Positions 5,926-8,186 of a stretch of DNA of 8,186 nucleotides are shown here, one piece after another. A program made the position numbers and the translations under genes. This DNA comes from JABDNZ01 sp964407425 (lineage in GTDB: Bacteria; Gemmatimonadota; Gemmatimonadetes; Longimicrobiales; Gaopeijiaceae), in NCBI GenBank assembly GCA_964407425.1, contig CAYOVN010000151.1, positions 1 through 8,186 of the forward strand, in the 5' to 3' direction. Below the pieces are notes generated by a model, which was given only the letters and a program-made list of their open reading frames with translations, was not told the origin of the DNA and searched no databases. Every line of letters starts with the position of its first letter. The stretch's first letter is position 1.

Positions 5926-7416
5926 TCATGCCCGAATGAGCGGGAAGAGATCCGATTCGCTCCGAGCCTCCCGCATGATTTCATTGATCCGAGTTACAAC
6001 CTCTGGATACCCATCGACCACGTTGGAGGTTTCAGCCAGGTCCGTTTCCAGGTCATACAACTCGAAGTCACCATCCGAGGCCCGCCGGTAGGCCTTCCAC
6101 CTGTCCATCCGTACAGCCTGGCGTCCCTGGAATTCCCAATAGAGGTACTCTCGATCGGTCTGATCCTGGCCCCGCCCTTCCAGAGTCGGAAGAAGTGACA
6201 CGCCATCCGTCGATACGGGAGGAGTCTGGCCTGTCAGTTCGGCAAAGGTCGGGAGGAAGTCCCAGAAGGCCGAGGGAAGCTCGGAGACGGATCCGGCCGG
6301 AATCCTCCCGGGCCACATGGCCACCAAAGGCACCCGGATTCCACCCTCGTAGAGCTGGGTTTTTAACCCCCTCAGTCCACCGGCGCTCTCGAAAAACTCA
6401 GAGTCGGTCCCCCCGTTGAAGGTGGGCCCGTTGTCCGACGTGAAGAGGACAAGAGTGTCTTCGGTCAGACCCAACTCTTCGAGGAGGTCCAGGATGGACC
6501 CGATCTCACGGTCCATTCGGGTGATCATGGCGGCGTAGGCTGCCCGAGGCGTGGGATGGGGGAGGTACCCCCGATCTCCCACATAAGGCTCCTCCGGGAA
6601 GGTATCTGCGTACTCGGCCACTGAGTCCTCAGGCACCTGGAGGGAAACGTGGGGAACCGGGAAAGGAAGGTAGAGGAAGAACGGATCTTCGGCGTGGTCC
6701 CGAATGAAGGACCGAGCTTCCTGAGCCATGAAGTCCATGGAATAGTCGCCACCGGAGTAAGGCTCGTAGACAGCCGGGTCCGTCGGGTCCGCCTCTTCCG
6801 GAAGGCGTTGGTGGGGATAGAAATATTCGTTCCCCTCCAGGATGTCCTTCTCCCCGTTCCTCCAAAGGTGGGTCGGATAATAATTGTGGGCGATTCGTTG
6901 GCAGAGATATCCGTACCAGTGATCGAACCCCTGTTGGTTGGGCGCTCCGGAGCTTCCCGGACCCCCAAGGCCCCACTTTCCAATGGCACCTGTGACGTAG
7001 CCGGCATCCTGAAAGAGCGTCCCTAAAGTGTAGGTGTCTGCCAGAAGGGGTCGTTGGCCCTCCAGCTCCGGATCATGCCAGACGTCGCCCCGCTCACCCA
7101 TCTCATCGTTGTCGCGGATGTAGGCGTGGCCGGCGTGGAGCCCGGTTAGGAGCACACACCTGGAGGGAGCACAGACAGGACTCCCGGAATAGTGCTGGGT
7201 GAACCGCATCCCCTCCCTGCCGATCCGATCGATGGAAGGAGTACGGATCTTCTCCTGGCCATAGAGGCCCACTTCGTTGTATCCGAGATCATCGGCCATG
7301 ATGAAAAGAACGTTGGGGGGCCGGCGAGAGCCCATCTTGCAGCCCTCTACCGATCCGAGACCCAGGGCCGCGGCCCCGAGCCCCACGGTCCGGACAAAAT
7401 CCCGTCGATCCATCAT
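5926..7416 (-). CDS. Tat-exported type I sulfatase (formylglycine-dependent)
   Basis: A 496-residue sulfatase that hydrolyses sulfate esters. The active-site signature CAPSR (82-86) is the Cys-type CxPSR motif, whose Cys82 is converted to formylglycine by an FGE-type enzyme. Metal ligands and helpers are visible: ADDLGYNEVG (41-50, Asp42 and Asp43), GKWGLGG (146-152, Lys147), PVPHVSLQVP (253-262, His256), and TSDNGP (326-331, Asp328 and Asn329), with Lys352 further on. The common GKWHLG form has Gly in place of His at residue 149, as in some sulfatase subgroups. The N-terminus reads RRDFVRT (4-10) then a Gly/Ala-rich hydrophobic stretch, a twin-arginine signal; VEGC (23-26) could be an imperfect lipobox. 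ATG 7416 has AGGAGG at 7424-7429 (7-nt spacing). It is the first gene of the operon; only 10 nt separate its stop from the cytochrome start. The substrate (glycan, aryl or other) is not known. Confidence 0.92.
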   Translation of the reverse strand: MMDRRDFVRTVGLGAAALGLGSVEGCKMGSRRPPNVLFIMADDLGYNEVGLYGQEKIRTPSIDRIGREGMRFTQHYSGSPVCAPSRCVLLTGLHAGHAYIRDNDEMGERGDVWHDPELEGQRPLLADTYTLGTLFQDAGYVTGAIGKWGLGGPGSSGAPNQQGFDHWYGYLCQRIAHNYYPTHLWRNGEKDILEGNEYFYPHQRLPEEADPTDPAVYEPYSGGDYSMDFMAQEARSFIRDHAEDPFFLYLPFPVPHVSLQVPEDSVAEYADTFPEEPYVGDRGYLPHPTPRAAYAAMITRMDREIGSILDLLEELGLTEDTLVLFTSDNGPTFNGGTDSEFFESAGGLRGLKTQLYEGGIRVPLVAMWPGRIPAGSVSELPSAFWDFLPTFAELTGQTPPVSTDGVSLLPTLEGRGQDQTDREYLYWEFQGRQAVRMDRWKAYRRASDGDFELYDLETDLAETSNVVDGYPEVVTRINEIMREARSESDLFPLIRA

Positions 7417-7441
7417 TCTCCACCCTCCTCGGATGCCTTCG

Positions 7442-7447
7442 ATTCTA
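7442..7447 (-). promoter_or_regulatory. Candidate -10 element for the sulfatase-cytochrome-PHP operon
   Basis: TAGAAT on the minus strand differs from the -10 consensus at one base and would start transcription near 7435, leaving a leader of about 20 nt that contains the AGGAGG Shine-Dalgarno. No good -35 hexamer is found at 16-18 bp upstream, so an alternative sigma factor or an activator would be needed if this is used. The rest of the 131-bp gap 7417-7547 contains no gene and no clear terminator hairpin with a T-tract. Confidence 0.35.
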
Positions 7448-7547
7448 CACTGGGCACGGTCGCCCCCCTCTGGTTCCACCAAGCTGTGAGACGAATAATG
7501 AACTCATCGACAATCTCCGGCGAATCTGCGGCAACGTCCACCGCCCT

Positions 7548-8186
7548 TCACTCCCGGCTCCCGATGGCCGGTTTCCTGAGGGGGTAGAGAACCACGTACT
7601 CCACATCGAGGTCATCCACCTCCACACCCAGGACCCAGTCCGGACCGATACCGTAGGGGAAGAACCGATCCGGCACACCTACCGACCCCAGCCAACGCCC
7701 GGTCGAGTCCAGGACGTCCCAGGTCCTGGGCAGGTTGGGGGAGAAAACCCACTCCCCCACCCAGAGGTTTCCGGCTTCATCCGTCAGGATGGCACCGTAG
7801 GCAGGTTTGGTTTCCGGTACCGGCATGGCTTCAAGTTCCTGCCTGACACCGGGCCGGCGTTCCTGAGGCACCTGGGCCATGCGCCCCTGGATATACTCTT
7901 CCAGGTCGCCGGCCTGAACGGACCCGGACCACTCGGGGATCCTCACAATTCGTTGCAACTCCCCAGTGGGAGTGTACTTCATCAGCTCAAATCCCTCCTG
8001 CGTCCCCACCGCCAATCCCTCACCCCAGGGGGAGCCCACAGAATTTCGGGCAAAAGGTGGGGTGTCCATCACGCCTCTCCCGCCTTCATCCCTGAGAAAG
8101 AGCTGGCGTCCCGGGAAGAGGCCCACCGTGTCCACCAGGGCCCCGTCTCTCCCTAACCGGACATAGGCCACCGGGTCCCGGCGGAG
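7548..8186 (-). CDS. 6-bladed beta-propeller (NHL-like) protein, C-terminal part (cut by window edge)
   Basis: The frame is open to the window's last base, so the true N-terminus is outside; 212 codons and the stop are visible. The sequence shows repeated beta-propeller blade wording: VRLGRDGALVDTVG, FELMKYTPTGELQRIVRIP, AILTDEAGNLWVGEW, TWDVLDSTGRWLGSVGVP, and a final VLGVEVDDLDVEYVVLYPL. The pattern of a variable, polar turn, Gly, small strand and Leu/Ile/Val is typical of the 6-bladed propeller proteins that are abundant in Gemmatimonadota and Bacteroidota, usually extracytoplasmic. A GTG inside the frame (8169-8171) is possible but is not needed, since the coding frame continues to the edge. 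Function is unknown; binding or scaffold roles are common for this fold. It lies upstream of the sulfatase on the same strand, separated by 131 bp. Confidence 0.78.
   Translation of the reverse strand, partial: LRRDPVAYVRLGRDGALVDTVGLFPGRQLFLRDEGGRGVMDTPPFARNSVGSPWGEGLAVGTQEGFELMKYTPTGELQRIVRIPEWSGSVQAGDLEEYIQGRMAQVPQERRPGVRQELEAMPVPETKPAYGAILTDEAGNLWVGEWVFSPNLPRTWDVLDSTGRWLGSVGVPDRFFPYGIGPDWVLGVEVDDLDVEYVVLYPLRKPAIGSRE

Noticed and set aside
7417..7547. Rho-independent terminator for the propeller gene
   Set aside because: Only a 4-bp GCGG/CCGC stem was found and there is no T-tract on the minus strand, so a terminator is not supported.
1..8186. CRISPR array, tRNA/rRNA, transposase or phage module
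   Set aside because: No regularly spaced repeats, no cloverleaf or rRNA-like stretches, and no transposase or integrase motifs are visible on either strand.

Overview
The window is GC-rich bacterial DNA (about 60% by eye) and is densely coded on both strands, with seven genes that can be read with confidence plus two cut off by the window edges. The content suggests a Gram-negative, probably aerobic heterotroph: lipoprotein and Tat-type signals, exported hydrolases, a Cys-type sulfatase and c-type cytochrome. The style of the 6-bladed-propeller protein at the right edge and the overall mix resemble Gemmatimonadota or related environmental lineages. That is an inference from protein style, not a marker-gene result.

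Layout, left to right. (1) 1-609, minus: N-terminal part of an APC-superfamily amino-acid permease with a TTG start, running off the left edge. (2) 610-796: a divergent intergenic region with a perfect 8-bp inverted repeat. (3) 797-1183, plus: a small VOC (glyoxalase-like) protein. (4) 1131-3326, minus: a large membrane protein with five predicted TM helices and a periplasmic loop, fused to a six-Asp-box beta-propeller. Its 3' end overlaps the VOC gene by 53 bp. (5) 3327-3424: a divergent promoter region. (6) 3425-4663, plus: a PLP-dependent class V aminotransferase of the cysteine-desulfurase-like group that lacks the catalytic cysteine. It overlaps the next, convergent gene by 4 bp. (7) 4660-7416, minus: a tight three-gene operon, read from right to left, of a Tat-exported type I sulfatase, a very small diheme cytochrome c lipoprotein and a signal-peptide-bearing PHP/CehA-McbA-type metallohydrolase. 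(8) 7417-7547: intergenic, with a plausible operon promoter. (9) 7548-8186, minus: C-terminal part of a 6-bladed beta-propeller protein, running off the right edge.

Most products act at or outside the inner membrane. The sulfatase/cytochrome/PHP operon looks like a co-exported hydrolytic unit with an electron-carrier component; the link between the heme protein and the two hydrolases is not explained by the sequence. The other genes (permease, VOC, propeller fusion, aminotransferase) form small divergent and convergent pairs and show no obvious shared pathway. No mobile element, CRISPR array, tRNA, rRNA or convincing rho-independent terminator was seen. The least familiar items are the membrane-propeller fusion and the three-gene exported operon.
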